A DNA stretch of 34,190 nucleotides from an uncultured bacterium (GTDB lineage: Bacteria > Planctomycetota > Phycisphaerae > Phycisphaerales > SM1A02). Both the position numbers and the translations under genes were made by a program. Positions within the stretch are counted from its first letter, which is position 1. Each line of letters begins with the position of its first letter. Below are positions 25,032 through 31,963 of this stretch, one piece after another. A model generated the notes under the pieces. It saw only the letters and a program-made list of their open reading frames with translations, did no database searches and was not told the origin of the DNA. The stretch lies in assembly GCA_903911205.1 (NCBI GenBank), contig CAIWCL010000286.1, positions 1 through 34,190 on the forward strand, written 5' to 3'.

Positions 25032-25472
25032 TCATCGATACTGGTCGATAACCGCGACCGCCAACCGGTCGCACCGTTCGTTCTCAGGATGGCCCACATG
25101 CCCGCGCACCCATTCCGCCTTGATGCGATGGATCCCGCGGAGTCGGTCAAGCTCCTGCCAGAGTTCGACGTTGAGGACCGGTCCCTCTTTCCGTCGCCAA
25201 CCTCGGCGCTTCCAACCGTCCATCCATTCATTCAGCCCCTTCACGAGATACTGCGAATCGCTCACCAGCCGCACCGTGGAAGGCCGCTCCAAGCGCTTCA
25301 AGCCCTCAATTGCACCGAGAAGTTCCATGCGATTGTTGGTCGTCGTGCGCTCGCCACCCGCGCCTTCTGTCTCGATGCCCGCGACACGAAGCACGAAACC
25401 CCAACCGCCCGGACCGGGATTTCCCGAGCACGCGCCGTCGGTGAAGAGTTCAACGTCAAAGCCTGTTGCCAT
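25032..25472 (-). CDS. rnhA: Ribonuclease HI
   Basis: RNase HI cleaves the RNA strand of RNA-DNA hybrids, removing R-loops and primers. The 146-residue product keeps the four metal-binding acidic residues: D12 (LFTDGACSGNPGPGGWG), E50 (TTNNRMELLGAI), D72 (LVSDSQYLVKGL) and D135 (NERCDRLAVA). It also keeps the active-site His (H125, WVRGHVGHPENERCD) and the basic handle region (GWKRRGWRRKEG). Length fits E. coli RnhA (155 aa). ATG 25472 is the family start; the longer frame to 25580 is rejected. No Shine-Dalgarno is seen, but TACCTT lies seven nt upstream. It is divergent from rpmF. Confidence 0.96.
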   Translation of the reverse strand: MATGFDVELFTDGACSGNPGPGGWGFVLRVAGIETEGAGGERTTTNNRMELLGAIEGLKRLERPSTVRLVSDSQYLVKGLNEWMDGWKRRGWRRKEGPVLNVELWQELDRLRGIHRIKAEWVRGHVGHPENERCDRLAVAVIDQYR

Positions 25473-25479
25473 GAGGCAG

Positions 25480-25485
25480 AAGGTA
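25480..25485 (-). promoter_or_regulatory. Putative -10 box of rnhA
   Basis: TACCTT on the minus strand lies seven nt before the SD-less rnhA ATG, another case of the close -10/start layout. Confidence 0.3.
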
Positions 25486-25592
25486 CTCTGCGCGATCAAC
25501 GCGCGGCGCGGCATGAACCAAGTTATTGCCCAACTGCGTGCACAACGACAGAGTTTCATCAGCTTGACCAACGCTCGCAACGCGCGTGAACC

Positions 25593-25620
25593 TTGACAGG
25601 TGCGCGGCTTTCTCTAGACT
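25593..25620 (+). promoter_or_regulatory. Sigma70-type promoter of the rpmF-plsX-fab cluster
   Basis: A perfect -35 TTGACA (25593-25598) and -10 TAGACT (25615-25620) are separated by 16 bp. The start would fall near 25627, giving a leader of about 70 nt before rpmF. A pyrimidine-rich tract follows the -10. This is the best-looking promoter in the window. Confidence 0.75.
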
Positions 25621-25695
25621 GTCCCTTCCCCCTACGCCCGACCGATGCTCGGTCCGGCGACGCGGCAACGCCGCGAGATAGTCAAGAAGGCAACT

Positions 25696-25881
25696 ATGGT
25701 TCCTCCATTCCGCTGCTCCCCCGGTCGTACCCGTCGTCGTCGTTCGCACCAAGCGATCAAGGCTTCGCACACGACACTTTGCCCGAACTGCGGCGCTGCG
25801 AAGCGTTCGCACACCGCTTGCTCCTCGTGCGGCTACGTCCGCCCGGGCCTGCAGATCAAGACAAGCAAGCCGACCGCGTAA
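25696..25881 (+). CDS. rpmF: 50S ribosomal protein L32 (zinc-ribbon type)
   Basis: L32 is a small 50S protein. The 61-residue product has the basic RTRRRRSHQAIK segment and a four-cysteine zinc ribbon: LCPNCGAAKRSHTACSSCGY (CxxC ... CxxC). AAGG lies just before ATG 25696; a longer frame to 25645 is rejected. The extreme N-terminus (MVPPFRCSPG) departs from the usual MAVPKRKTSK pattern, which could be lineage divergence or a local sequence error. rpmF-plsX-fabH is a widespread gene order linking ribosome supply to lipid synthesis. A good promoter lies 75 nt upstream. Confidence 0.93.
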   Translation: MVPPFRCSPGRTRRRRSHQAIKASHTTLCPNCGAAKRSHTACSSCGYVRPGLQIKTSKPTA

Positions 25882-26282
25882 TGCGCGGAAAGCGCGGAAA
25901 GCGCGGTGACACGCGCGGTGACACGCGCGGTGTGCGAGTGTGCTGCGGGAGATTCCGCTCGATCGCCGCATGATCGTTGTTGCAGTGCTGGCGTGTCGAG
26001 GCGTGTCTCAGACTCATGTTTCAGACACGTGTGGGGCGAGTTGTTCGCAACGCGTTTCTTGCTCGTCGCGGCCGCACACTGCGCACTGAACACGCCATTT
26101 TGTCGCACGCGCACCCCTGCGCTGCTCTCTCCCGACTGAAACGGATCTGACCTTTCGGAAACGTTTCTCCTTCACGCGCCGCCTCGCGGCGCGTGTTCGT
26201 TTCGATCCCGTAAAGTACGTATCCCTCGCGAACCCGCCGCTCCTCGGCGAATCACTCGCGAGCAACTCCGAAGGATTCACGC
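25882..26282 (+). other. 401-bp rpmF-plsX spacer with repeats and a GC hairpin
   Basis: No gene is recognised. From about 25883 short tandem units occur: GCGCGGAAA twice, then GCGCGGTGACAC two and a half times to about 25932. At 26173-26195 a perfect 10-bp stem (CACGCGCCGC-CTC-GCGGCGCGTG) is followed by TTCGTTTCG. Its position 87 nt before plsX suggests an attenuator or a leaky terminator separating rpmF from the lipid genes. GAAGGA seven nt before the plsX ATG is the Shine-Dalgarno. Confidence 0.55.
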
Positions 26283-27311
26283 ATGCGTATCGGTGTCGAT
26301 GTGATGGGCGGCGACAATGCGCCCGACGAAATCCTCAAGGGATCATTCGCTGCTTTGGCGAAGCTCCCGCCTGAGGACACGCTTGTCCTCTTTGGCAAGG
26401 GCGACATCATTGAAGAAGCGATCAAGGATCGCGGTATCGCCAAGAGCGGCTCCGGCGCAAAGGTTGAAGTCATCCATTGCAGCGAAGTCATCGAGATGGA
26501 TGACGCGCCCGTTGAGGCGGTTCGCTCGAAGCGCGACAGTTCGATTTCGCGCGCGGCGGAGTACGCAAGTCCTCGCCATCCGAATCGCATTGATGCGTGG
26601 ATTTCCGCAGGAAACACTGGCGCTTGTGTGACCGCAAGCCAGATGTACATGCGACGTCTTCCGAACGTCATTCGTCCGGGCATCGCCGTCACGGTTCCGA
26701 CGTTTGCCGGACCGATCGTCCTCATCGATGTCGGCGCAAACATTGAGCCAAAGCCTGTTCACCTCGCACAGTACGGCGTGATGGGCGACGCGTACGCGCG
26801 TGGCGTCCTCGGCATTAAGAATCCGCGCGTCGCAATGATGAACGTCGGTGGCGAAGAGCAAAAGGGTACCGCAGAGATGAAGGTCGCTCGCGATCTTCTC
26901 CGCGGCGCTGAAGGCCTGAACTTCATCGGATACGTCGAAGGTCGCGGTGTCTTTGACGGTGAAGCCGATGTCGTCATCACCGATGGCGTTGTTGGCAACG
27001 TCATGATCAAACTTGCAGAAGGCCTGTCGAAGGGCCTTTTCCAGGCGATTGCTGCCCAAGTTCTCGAAACCGATCCAGAACTCGCCGTGCGGCTTGAGCC
27101 AGTGGTGAAGGCGATTTACGCCAAGCACGACTACCACGAATATGGCGGCGCACCGCTTCTTGGCGTGAACGGCACCTGTCTCATTTCGCACGGTTCGAGC
27201 GTGTCACGCACCATGATGAACGCGGTCCTCCGCGCTCGGCAGTTCGTGCTCACTGGCCTCAACGACATCATCAACACTCGCCTCGAGACGATCCAAGAGC
27301 CCACCGCATGA
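26283..27311 (+). CDS. plsX: Phosphate acyltransferase PlsX
   Basis: PlsX converts acyl-ACP to acyl-phosphate, the donor that PlsY uses to acylate glycerol-3-phosphate, and so links fatty-acid synthesis to phospholipids. The 342-residue product shows RIGVDVMGGDNAPDEILKG at the N-terminus, AWISAGNTGACVTASQMYM, GPIVLIDVGANIEPKPVHLAQYG, NVGGEEQKGTAEMK, NFIGYVEGRG, VITDGVVGNVMIKLAEG and the late GAPLLGVNGTCLISHGSS. Length and motifs are standard. A GAAGGA Shine-Dalgarno sits seven nt upstream. Its stop overlaps the fabH start as ATGA, so the two are translationally coupled. Confidence 0.98.
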   Translation: MRIGVDVMGGDNAPDEILKGSFAALAKLPPEDTLVLFGKGDIIEEAIKDRGIAKSGSGAKVEVIHCSEVIEMDDAPVEAVRSKRDSSISRAAEYASPRHPNRIDAWISAGNTGACVTASQMYMRRLPNVIRPGIAVTVPTFAGPIVLIDVGANIEPKPVHLAQYGVMGDAYARGVLGIKNPRVAMMNVGGEEQKGTAEMKVARDLLRGAEGLNFIGYVEGRGVFDGEADVVITDGVVGNVMIKLAEGLSKGLFQAIAAQVLETDPELAVRLEPVVKAIYAKHDYHEYGGAPLLGVNGTCLISHGSSVSRTMMNAVLRARQFVLTGLNDIINTRLETIQEPTA

Positions 27312-28318
27312 AAGTGGCTCTCCCAGCAGGTTTCTGCGGTGTTCGTATCTTGGGCACGGGCTCCATGGTGCCCGAGCGCCGTCTGACGAACGACGATTTC
27401 TCTCGCATGCTCGATACGAGCGACGAGTGGATCACGCAGCGCACGGGCATCAAAGAGCGCCGCGTGCTCGATCTGCGGACGCAGGGCTGTTCAACCCTGG
27501 CGCAAGCCGCGCTCGAACGCGCGATTGAGAACGCCGGAATCAAGGCCGAAGATCTTGATCTTGTCATCGTGGCCACAGTCACGATGGAGATGACCTGTCC
27601 TTCCGTCGCGTGCAAAATCGCGGGCGCGGTCGGCGCAAAGAACGCCGCGGCTTTCGATCTCGTCGCCGCCTGTAGTGGATTTGTGTACGCACTCAACGTC
27701 GCAGAAACCATGGTTCGATCCGGCCGAGTGCGCACGTGCGCGGTGATCGGCAGCGAGGCGATGAGTTCGATCTTGGACTACACCGATCGCACAGTGTCGA
27801 TTCTCTTCGGCGACGCGGCTGGCTGCGCGATCATTCAAGCGGATACCGATTCCACAAAGGGCTGCATCTATCAACACATGGGGGCCGACGGCATTGGCGG
27901 TCACGCGCTGTACATCCCCAAGCGCGAATCCGACGTCCCCGCGGACGATCTCGACAACCCGATTCGCTTGGGCTACCTCCGCATGAACGGCAAGGAAGTC
28001 TTCCGTTTCGCGGTGACGAAGTTCAAAGAAGTCATGGAAGATGCCTTCGCGAAGACTGGCCTGACGCCGGACGATGTCAGTCAAGTGATCTGCCACCAGT
28101 CCAACGTGCGCATCATCGACGCCGCGCGCGAGAAACTCGGGATTGACCCATCAAAGATCTACGTGAACATCGACCGCTACGGCAATTCGAGCGCGGGCAG
28201 CGTTCCGCTTTGCCTCGACGAACTGTGGCGCGCAGGCAAGATCACCAAGGGAAAGCCTTTCATGATGGTCGCGTTCGGCGGCGGATTGACGTGGGCTTCT
28301 TCGGTGTGGAACACCTAA
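27308..28318 (+). CDS. fabH: Beta-ketoacyl-ACP synthase III
   Basis: FabH starts fatty-acid chains by condensing an acyl-CoA primer with malonyl-ACP. The 336-residue product has the thiolase fold with catalytic Cys122 (FDLVAACSGFVYALN), His in VICHQSNVRIID and Asn in RYGNSSAGSVPL. Also seen: ILGTGSMVPERRLTN, TSDEWITQRTGIKERR and the C-terminal FGGGLTWASSVWNT. The start overlaps the plsX stop. The last codons (from GCT TCT TCG to TAA) form the first copy of a 28-bp minisatellite that continues into the spacer, so the gene's 3' end has been duplicated four more times. Chain-length preference of the primer cannot be judged. Confidence 0.98.
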   Translation: MKVALPAGFCGVRILGTGSMVPERRLTNDDFSRMLDTSDEWITQRTGIKERRVLDLRTQGCSTLAQAALERAIENAGIKAEDLDLVIVATVTMEMTCPSVACKIAGAVGAKNAAAFDLVAACSGFVYALNVAETMVRSGRVRTCAVIGSEAMSSILDYTDRTVSILFGDAAGCAIIQADTDSTKGCIYQHMGADGIGGHALYIPKRESDVPADDLDNPIRLGYLRMNGKEVFRFAVTKFKEVMEDAFAKTGLTPDDVSQVICHQSNVRIIDAAREKLGIDPSKIYVNIDRYGNSSAGSVPLCLDELWRAGKITKGKPFMMVAFGGGLTWASSVWNT

Positions 28319-28440
28319 AGGGGCTTCTTCGGTGTGGAACACCTAAAGGGGCTTCTTCGGTGTGGAACACCGAAAGGGGCTTCTTCGGTGTGGAACACCT
28401 AAAGGGGCTTCTTCGGTGTGGAACACCGAAAGGGGCTTCC
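28293..28440 (+). repeat. Five-copy 28-bp minisatellite grown from the fabH 3' end
   Basis: The unit GGGCTTCTTCGGTGTGGAAC plus ACCTAAAG repeats at 28293, 28321, 28349, 28377 and 28405, with a partial sixth at 28433. The first copy includes the fabH stop codon. Each unit folds as TTCGGTGT-GGA-ACACCGAA; copies 3 and 5 pair perfectly, whereas copies 1, 2 and 4 keep TAA and have one mismatch. The period is not a multiple of three. Confidence 0.95.
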
Positions 28441-28540
28441 TTCAATTGGGACACATGACGCGTGCGCGCGCGCACGCGTGTAGAAATCTCGTCAAGGCGT
28501 AGAACGCACAGAGCACGCACGTAAAACTCACGTTGAACAC

Positions 28541-29494
28541 ATGAACAAGATCGTTTTCCTCTGCCCCGGACAAGGCGCACAAGCGGTCGGCATGGCGAAG
28601 GCCTGGGCCGACGCAAGCCCCGCTGCACGAAGCGTCATCGAAGAAGCGGACCGCATTTTCGGCGCAGGCCCTGACGGCCGTTTGCTCAGTGACATCGCGT
28701 TCCACGGTCCGATGGATGTCCTGAGCCGCACCGACCTCTCGCAGCCGGCGCTGTACACCGCCGCGGTTGCATGCCATCACGCGCTGCCTGTGGAAGTGCG
28801 CAGCCTCGCAGTCCGCGCGACCGCAGGCCTCTCGCTCGGCGAGTACACCGCACTCCACCTCGCGGGGGCGTTTGACTTCGAGACGGGCCTCCGACTCGTG
28901 ATGCGTCGCGGCCAATTGATGCAGCAGGCGGCCGAAGCGTCGAAGGGTGGCATGGTCGCCCTTATCGGCGCCGACGAAGCACAGGCAAACGAAGTCTGCG
29001 CGAAGGCGCTTGTGGGTGCCGCGCCCGGCGAGTGCCTCGTCCCCGCGAACTTCAACGCCCCCGGCCAAATCGTGTTGTCGGGTTCGATCGAGGCATGCGA
29101 CCGAGCGGTCACCGCGTCGGATGGCATCTGCCGCGCAACCAAACTGCAGGTCGCAGGCGCCTTCCACAGCCCACTCATGGCTCCGGCGGCCGAGAAGTTG
29201 GCCGAGGCCCTCGCGGGAGTTTCGATCCAACCGCTCGCCACGGAGGTCTGGTCGAACGTCACCGCCCAACCGCACGATGCTTCGAATCCGGAACTTCTCC
29301 GCAAGCTGCTGGTGGAACAACTCGTTTCCCCGGTACGATGGGCGCAGTCTTGTGCGAATATGCTCGCGGCGATGACCGCCGACGGGACACGCGCGGAGAC
29401 CGCGTTCCATGAACTCGCTCCAGGCTCCGTGTTGAAGGGCCTGATGCGACGAATCGATAAGACCTGCGAGGTACTTCCCCATGATGCGCCGTAA
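28541..29494 (+). CDS. fabD: Malonyl-CoA:ACP transacylase
   Basis: FabD loads malonyl groups from CoA onto acyl carrier protein. The 317-residue product begins NKIVFLCPGQGAQAVGMAKA and has the nucleophile Ser98 in ATAGLSLGEYTALHLAG, the partner His209 in VAGAFHSPLM, an Arg in MRRGQLMQ that holds the malonyl carboxylate, and PANFNAPGQIVLSG. Length is near E. coli FabD (309 aa). No Shine-Dalgarno precedes ATG 28541, and the minisatellite ends about 100 nt upstream, so expression from the fabH transcript may depend on that region. The 3' end overlaps the lipoprotein gene by 14 bp. Confidence 0.97.
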   Translation: MNKIVFLCPGQGAQAVGMAKAWADASPAARSVIEEADRIFGAGPDGRLLSDIAFHGPMDVLSRTDLSQPALYTAAVACHHALPVEVRSLAVRATAGLSLGEYTALHLAGAFDFETGLRLVMRRGQLMQQAAEASKGGMVALIGADEAQANEVCAKALVGAAPGECLVPANFNAPGQIVLSGSIEACDRAVTASDGICRATKLQVAGAFHSPLMAPAAEKLAEALAGVSIQPLATEVWSNVTAQPHDASNPELLRKLLVEQLVSPVRWAQSCANMLAAMTADGTRAETAFHELAPGSVLKGLMRRIDKTCEVLPHDAP

Positions 29495-30266
29495 TCGCTT
29501 CATCCTCACGCTCTCCGCGCTCGCCGCGTCGGGCGCACTCGTCGCTTGCGGCGAAGAGCCACCACCGGTCGTGACGGCTCCCCCGCCGCCGCCGAAGCCG
29601 ACCGCACCTCCTCCGCCGCCGGTGACTCCGATTTCGGAACTCATGGCCAAGCACGACATCGACCAGCGCGTCAACCTCCCCGAGAGCGACGCCCCCGCGA
29701 CCGATGTCGAGCGCGTGGCGGTGCTCAAGTTCTATGACGCGTTCGCGCGCGGCAACGTCGAGTCGTTGAAGGGCATGCTCTCGAGCGTGGACCAGTCCGA
29801 ACTCGATCGCCTCGTCGAAACAGGCGCGTTCAAGACCTCGACCGATTCCATCACGCGCATCGATGTTCGCTGCGGTCGCCAGGATTCCGATCGCTGCTCG
29901 CTCGCGGTCTTCCACGTCGGCGAAGGCTTCGAACCGCAGCTCTGGACCTACACCGCGGGCTCGACGAGCGCCGAGTTCGACTCCGTTCCGTCGCCACCGA
30001 ACATCATGAACCAACTCAGCGGCGATGATCACATTGCTGTGTGGTACGACATCGTGAGCAAGGAACTCGCCAAGGCGAACGAGCCTGATGTTGTGCTTGA
30101 GATTCCGCAAAAGGACTTCACGGAAGTCGAAACCGCTTCGAGCGAAAACGGTGGAGGCGAGTCGCCGGGACCAACGGCGCCGTCGACCCCCGGCGGAGCC
30201 CCTGGCAAGCGCGCTCCGGGCGCCCCGATCAAGCCACCGAAGCCGCCAGGATTCGGTCAGCAGTGA
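29481..30266 (+). CDS. Proline-rich lipoprotein of unknown function
   Basis: The 261-residue product has a lipoprotein signal peptide: MMRRNRF, hydrophobic ILTLSALAASGALVA and lipobox LVAC with Cys23, followed by a Pro-rich linker (residues 27-50, runs of five prolines). The middle domain (about 55-215) has a helix with ERVAVLKFYDAFARGNVESL, reminiscent of NTF2-like or DUF4440 folds, but no family is named. The C-terminus is Gly/Pro/Ser-rich and disordered, ending in KPPGFGQQ. GAGGT precedes the start, which lies inside the fabD 3' end. Its place inside a fab cluster is unusual and may only reflect co-transcription. Envelope location is inferred from the lipobox. Confidence 0.7.
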   Translation: MMRRNRFILTLSALAASGALVACGEEPPPVVTAPPPPPKPTAPPPPPVTPISELMAKHDIDQRVNLPESDAPATDVERVAVLKFYDAFARGNVESLKGMLSSVDQSELDRLVETGAFKTSTDSITRIDVRCGRQDSDRCSLAVFHVGEGFEPQLWTYTAGSTSAEFDSVPSPPNIMNQLSGDDHIAVWYDIVSKELAKANEPDVVLEIPQKDFTEVETASSENGGGESPGPTAPSTPGGAPGKRAPGAPIKPPKPPGFGQQ

Positions 30267-30328
30267 GTGGACCGCGCGTGTTCAACACGCGCCCACACGC
30301 GAGCGGGCCTCAACAACCGAATCACGAC

Positions 30329-30360
30329 CACGCAAGCCGTCGCCATCGACGGCTTGTGTG
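30329..30360 (+). terminator. Long hairpin after the lipoprotein gene
   Basis: CACGCAAGCCGTCG-CCAT-CGACGGCTTGTGTG gives a 14-bp stem with one G-U pair, 62 nt after the lipoprotein stop. It is not followed by a T run. Its 3' arm is the first unit of the 16-bp repeat that follows. It could be a terminator relic or RNA-end structure. Confidence 0.5.
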
Positions 30361-30452
30361 CTTGATGGCTTGTGTGCTTGATGGCTTGTGTGCTTGATGG
30401 CTTATGTGCTTGATGGCTTGTGTGCTTGTCGGCTTGTGTGCTTGATGGCTTG
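30348..30452 (+). repeat. 16-bp minisatellite (GATGGCTTGTGTGCTT) before fabG
   Basis: Six full units plus a partial seventh, beginning at 30348, 30364, 30380, 30396, 30412, 30428 and 30444, with single changes (GAC, TTATG, GTC). The repeat grows from the 3' arm of the hairpin at 30329-30360, so the single 5' arm could pair with any of several copies. It ends next to a GCGCGC-type hairpin near 30450. Confidence 0.9.
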
Positions 30453-30538
30453 CGCGCGTTTTTGAGCGCGCGTGCGCGCCCCTTGCACCGCAAGGTTCAC
30501 GCCGCGGATCGAGACGCGACGTCATTCGATGCTTCCGC

Positions 30539-30598
30539 TAGACTCGCCGCCCGCGCTGCATGCCGCAGCGCCTCGCTGCAAGCCGCAGCGCTTGGAGG
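30539..30598 (+). promoter_or_regulatory. Putative promoter, two hairpins and SD before fabG
   Basis: TAGACT (30539-30544), the same hexamer as the rpmF -10, is followed by two small hairpins (GCGCTGC-ATGCC-GCAGCGC at 30553-30571 and CGCTGC-AAGCC-GCAGCG at 30574-30590) and a strong SD GGAGG at 30594-30598. No clear -35 was seen. Confidence 0.4.
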
Positions 30599-31341
30599 CT
30601 AGAGTCATCGACAAGCGTGTCGCCATCGTCACCGGAGCGAGCCGAGGCATCGGCCGAGCCATCGCTGAACGTCTCGCCAAAGACGGACGTCATGTCGTCC
30701 TCGTCGCGCGCAGCGCGGAAGGTCTTGCAGCGACCGACGCAGCCATCAAGGCTGCTGGCGGTTCGTGCGAGATTCGCCCTTGCGACATCGCAAACGCAGC
30801 GGATGTTCAAGCGCTCGTCGATGGTGTTGCCGAAACGCATGGACGCCTCGACATTCTCGTCAACAATGCGGGCATTACCCGCGACACACTGCTTCTCCGC
30901 ATGACGGACGAACAGTGGGACGAGGTGCTCAATGTCAACCTCCGATCGGTCTTCGTCGCGTGCCGAGCGGCGCTGCGCCCGATGATGCGCGGCAAGTTCG
31001 GTCGCATTGTCAACATCGGCAGCGTTTCTGGCCTTTCCGGCAACGCAGGACAGGCGAACTACGCCGCTGCGAAGGCCGCTCTTGTTGGATTCACCAAGAC
31101 CGTCGCGAAGGAAATGGGCGCGAAGGGCATCACCGCAAACGTCGTCGCACCGGGCTTCATCGAAACGGACATGACGGACATTCTCGGCGACACGGTGAAG
31201 ACCGCAGTCCTCCCGAACATCCCCGTTCGCCGCTTCGGAAAGCCGGAGGAAATTGCTTCCGCGGTCGCGTACGCGACCAGCGACGAAGCAGGCTTCTTCA
31301 CCGCGCAGACCATTGTGGTCGACGGCGGCATGGCCGCGTAA
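30592..31341 (+). CDS. fabG: 3-oxoacyl-ACP reductase
   Basis: FabG reduces 3-oxoacyl-ACP with NADPH in each elongation round. The short-chain dehydrogenase fold is clear: VAIVTGASRGIGRAIAERL (cofactor site), DILVNNAGITRDTLLLRM and the catalytic Ser140-Tyr153-Lys157 (numbered from GTC 30604) in IGSVSGLSGNAGQANYAAAK, with C-terminal AQTIVVDGGMAA. The start is unresolved. The protein should begin at the codon before IDKRVAIVTG, which is GTC at 30604, five nt after GGAGG, and this would give 245 aa (E. coli 244). No standard start is there. The in-frame choices are TTG 30592, given here, or ATG 30529, which lies before the presumed -10 box. Sequence error or a non-standard start are both possible. 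Confidence 0.93.
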   Translation: MEARVIDKRVAIVTGASRGIGRAIAERLAKDGRHVVLVARSAEGLAATDAAIKAAGGSCEIRPCDIANAADVQALVDGVAETHGRLDILVNNAGITRDTLLLRMTDEQWDEVLNVNLRSVFVACRAALRPMMRGKFGRIVNIGSVSGLSGNAGQANYAAAKAALVGFTKTVAKEMGAKGITANVVAPGFIETDMTDILGDTVKTAVLPNIPVRRFGKPEEIASAVAYATSDEAGFFTAQTIVVDGGMAA

Positions 31342-31623
31342 GCCAGCACCGCGGACCCGCTCGTGGACGCAGTTCCTGCGCACACGAGCGGCAGGCAGGG
31401 CAAGCATCGAGCCTTTTCGCTATATTCCGCCCCCCTCGACGGCGGCAGTTTCCGAACCTGCCACCGACCAAGACGAGTCTCGAAGTGATCGACCGGCGCA
31501 GTGACTGTCCGGCGAGTCAAGACAGACAACAGACAAGCCACAACGCGTGCGATCCTCGGTGATCCTCGCCATCTGAACAGCCCACCAATCGCCCCACTTC
31601 GGGGCCTTACGAAGGAGTAGACC
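31342..31623 (+). other. 282-bp spacer before the first acyl carrier protein gene
   Basis: No gene is seen. A TATATT box at 31421-31426, after CCTTTTCGC and before a C-rich tract, is a likely -10 for the ACP-fabF unit; ACP genes are often transcribed at higher level than their neighbours. The leader would be about 190 nt. GAAGGAG (31612-31618) is the Shine-Dalgarno. Confidence 0.4.
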
Positions 31624-31872
31624 GTGACCGACGCTGAGATCGAAAAGAAGGTCATCGACATCGTTGCCCAGCACACCGATGCGGAGCCCGAGTCGATCAC
31701 CCGCGAGACGAGCTTCACCAACGACCTGAACGCCGACAGCCTCGACATCGTCGAGTTGCTCATGGAGTTCGAGGCGCAGTTCGGCACGAAGATCCCGGAC
31801 GAGCAGGCGGAGAAGATCCACACTGTCGGCCAGGCGATCGACTTCATCAAGGCGAACCGCCCGCAGGGCTGA
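31624..31872 (+). CDS. acpP: Acyl carrier protein
   Basis: ACP carries growing acyl chains on a phosphopantetheine arm. The 82-residue acidic product has the attachment Ser39 in the DSL motif (NDLNADSLDIVELLMEFE), the helix I sequence DAEIEKKVIDIVAQH and the last helix TVGQAIDFIKAN. The GTG start at 31624 has GAAGGAG six nt upstream, a strong site fitting high expression. A second, diverged ACP follows 91 nt downstream. Position between fabG and fabF is the usual fab order. Confidence 0.97.
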   Translation: MTDAEIEKKVIDIVAQHTDAEPESITRETSFTNDLNADSLDIVELLMEFEAQFGTKIPDEQAEKIHTVGQAIDFIKANRPQG

Positions 31873-31963
31873 AAGGTGTGCCGCCTGTCGAAAGTGGCAT
31901 GATCGTGCGCCAAAGGCATTTGGTCGCGCGCTCTCTGTGAACTCTCGCAGGTGGACGAAGTCC

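Noticed and set aside
26343-27191. 282-codon minus-strand ORF
   Set aside because: Antisense shadow of plsX.
28293-28440. CRISPR array
   Set aside because: Repeats are directly adjacent with a 28-bp period, no variable spacers, and derive from the fabH 3' end.
28442-29728. 428-codon minus-strand ORF
   Set aside because: Antisense shadow of fabD and the lipoprotein gene; no conserved features.
30257-30525. Minus-strand ORFs coding a 16-residue repeat protein (SHQAHKPS...)
   Set aside because: They arise only because a 16-bp DNA repeat is read in three phases; there is no start signal or family support.
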